A stretch of 64,000 nucleotides of DNA from Pseudomonas fluvialis (GTDB lineage Bacteria > Pseudomonadota > Gammaproteobacteria > Pseudomonadales > Pseudomonadaceae), in contig NZ_JACHLL010000003.1 in NCBI RefSeq assembly GCF_014207935.1, positions 322,265 through 386,264 on the forward strand. Direction: 5' to 3'. Positions within the stretch are counted from its first letter, which is position 1. The number at the start of each line of letters is the position of its first letter. Below, piece after piece: positions 62,950 through 64,000 of this stretch. The notes under the pieces are model-generated. The model ran no database searches and was not told the DNA's origin. It saw only the letters and a program-made list of their open reading frames with translations. Both the position numbers and the translations under genes were made by a program.

Positions 62950-64000
62950 TCAGTGGCTGTCGCCCAGCGACAGCAGCGAGGCATTGCCGCCCACCGCGGT
63001 GGTGTTGACCGAGGTGGTGCGCTCGTTGGCAAAGCGCAGCAGGTAGCTCGGGCCGCCGGCCTTGGGTCCGGTGCCGGACAGGCCGCAACCGCCGAAGGGC
63101 TGCACGCCGACCACCGCACCGATCTGGTTGCGATTGACGTAGAGGTTGCCCACCCGCGCCAGTTGCTCGATGCGCCGGGCGGTTTCCTCGTTGCGGCTGT
63201 GCACGCCCAGGGTCAGGCCGTAGCCGGTGGCATTGATCGCCGCCACCACATGTTCCAGCTCGCTGGCGGCAAAGCGCACCACGTGCAGGATGGGGCCGAA
63301 GTGCTCCTTGCCCAGCTCGTGAATGCCGCCGATTTCGAACGCCACCGGGGCGACGAAGTGGCCATTCAGACCCGCCGGCAGCTGAGCTTCGGCAATCAGC
63401 TTGCCGGCCGCCTTGAGCTGCTTGATGTGAGCTTCAAGGCCGGCCTGGGCCTCGCCGTCAATCACCGGGCCCACGTCGCTCTCGCGTAGGTGGGTCGGGC
63501 CGACGGTCAGTTCGGCCATGGCGCCCTTGAGCAGATCGATGACCCGCTCGGCGATGTCGCTCTGCACGTAGAGCACGCGCAGGGCCGAGCAGCGCTGGCC
63601 GGCGCTGGTGAAGGCGGACGCCACGGCATCCTTGATCACCTGCTCGGGCAGTGCGGTGGAGTCGACGATCATGGCGTTCTGCCCGCCGGTTTCGGCGATC
63701 AGCGCGGCGATCGGCCCTGGCTTGTCGGCCAGCTGGCGGTTGATCAGGCGGGCCACCTCGGTGGAGCCGGTGAAGCACACCCCGGCGGTGCGCGCATCGC
63801 GGCAGAACACGCCGCCCAGGGTGGCGCCATCGCCCGGCAGCAGGGCGAACACATCCTTGGGCAGGCCGGCCTCGAACAGCAGCTCGGTGGCACGCGCGGC
63901 GATCAGGCTGGCCTGCTCGGCCGGCTTGGCCAGCACGCAGTTGCCGGCCACCAGCGCGGCGCTGATCTGGCCGAGGAAGATGGCCAGCGGGAAGTTCCAC
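62950..64000 (-). CDS. putA: PutA, C-terminal part (P5C dehydrogenase), start outside window
   Basis: The frame is open to the right end of the window. It holds the aldehyde-dehydrogenase half: NFPLAIFLGQISAALVAGNC, ETGGQNAMIVDSTALPEQVI with the catalytic glutamate, SAGQRCSALRVLYVQ with the catalytic cysteine, and the PutA-typical end GVQPFGGCGLSGTGPKAGGP. PutA oxidises proline to glutamate in two steps and often represses the put genes. The proline dehydrogenase and any DNA-binding part lie beyond the window. Confidence 0.93.
   Translation of the reverse strand, partial: WNFPLAIFLGQISAALVAGNCVLAKPAEQASLIAARATELLFEAGLPKDVFALLPGDGATLGGVFCRDARTAGVCFTGSTEVARLINRQLADKPGPIAALIAETGGQNAMIVDSTALPEQVIKDAVASAFTSAGQRCSALRVLYVQSDIAERVIDLLKGAMAELTVGPTHLRESDVGPVIDGEAQAGLEAHIKQLKAAGKLIAEAQLPAGLNGHFVAPVAFEIGGIHELGKEHFGPILHVVRFAASELEHVVAAINATGYGLTLGVHSRNEETARRIEQLARVGNLYVNRNQIGAVVGVQPFGGCGLSGTGPKAGGPSYLLRFANERTTSVNTTAVGGNASLLSLGDSH

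Overview
The window is high-GC bacterial chromosome whose gene content and layout point to a Pseudomonas of the alcaligenes/mendocina/stutzeri type: Entner-Doudoroff genes, dctA with divergent dctBD, putP/putA, gltX beside tRNA-Glu, several c-di-GMP enzymes and a chromosomal integron. The genus is inferred from gene types, not from a phylogenetic marker. Both outer genes are cut by the window: a PAS/GGDEF/EAL protein on the left and putA on the right.

Left part (1-37926). After the c-di-GMP enzyme come a pseudouridine synthase, glucokinase, an SbmA/YddA-type ABC protein with a visibly decayed ATPase domain, a cytoplasmic GH5 glucanase, an orphan PuuB-like oxidase, dusC, and a minus-strand block pgl-edd-eda-thioesterase that unites most of the Entner-Doudoroff route. 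Then follow a hydrolase/TetR pair, a tandem Ala-Glu-Ala-Glu tRNA operon with a clear sigma-70 promoter and terminator, gltX, a LysR-controlled EmrAB-like efflux pair, ttcA, small conserved genes, an acyl-CoA catabolic set (CoA-transferase, AMP-ligase, acyl-CoA dehydrogenase), and dctA facing dctBD. Between dctA and dctBD lie a good sigma-54 promoter and two identical-arm dyads that fit DctD binding. A MASE3-GGDEF-EAL protein and an AraC regulator close this part.

Integron (37933-about 47100). A complete tyrosine integrase (intI, minus strand) faces an attI core and an array of 15 recognisable attC sites, all in one orientation, followed by at least one decayed attC. The cassettes are richer in A+T than their surroundings. 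Twelve carry plausible plus-strand genes, mostly small secreted, lipoprotein or membrane proteins of unknown function, plus an ADP-ribosylglycohydrolase and an NTF2-fold immunity-like protein. Three carry no convincing gene. The far end decays through a degenerate attC, an AT-rich acyltransferase gene and a frameshifted monooxygenase pseudogene. A 34-bp near-perfect palindrome lies between intI and attI.

Right part (47682-64000). Core chromosome resumes with a membrane protein carrying HEAGH, a MerR/NAD(P)H-quinone-oxidoreductase pair with a textbook MerR-type promoter, a polyamine catabolic cluster (puuB-puuR-puuA) interrupted by a foldback repeat, a methyltransferase, a TetR-RND efflux operon, an HD-GYP phosphodiesterase, an old-yellow-enzyme homologue, putP and the 3' part of putA. 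Two copies of a 142-144 bp foldback element (25279-25420 and 50619-50762) share a conserved core while their arms differ in compensating ways. Each abuts the stop codon of a minus-strand gene.
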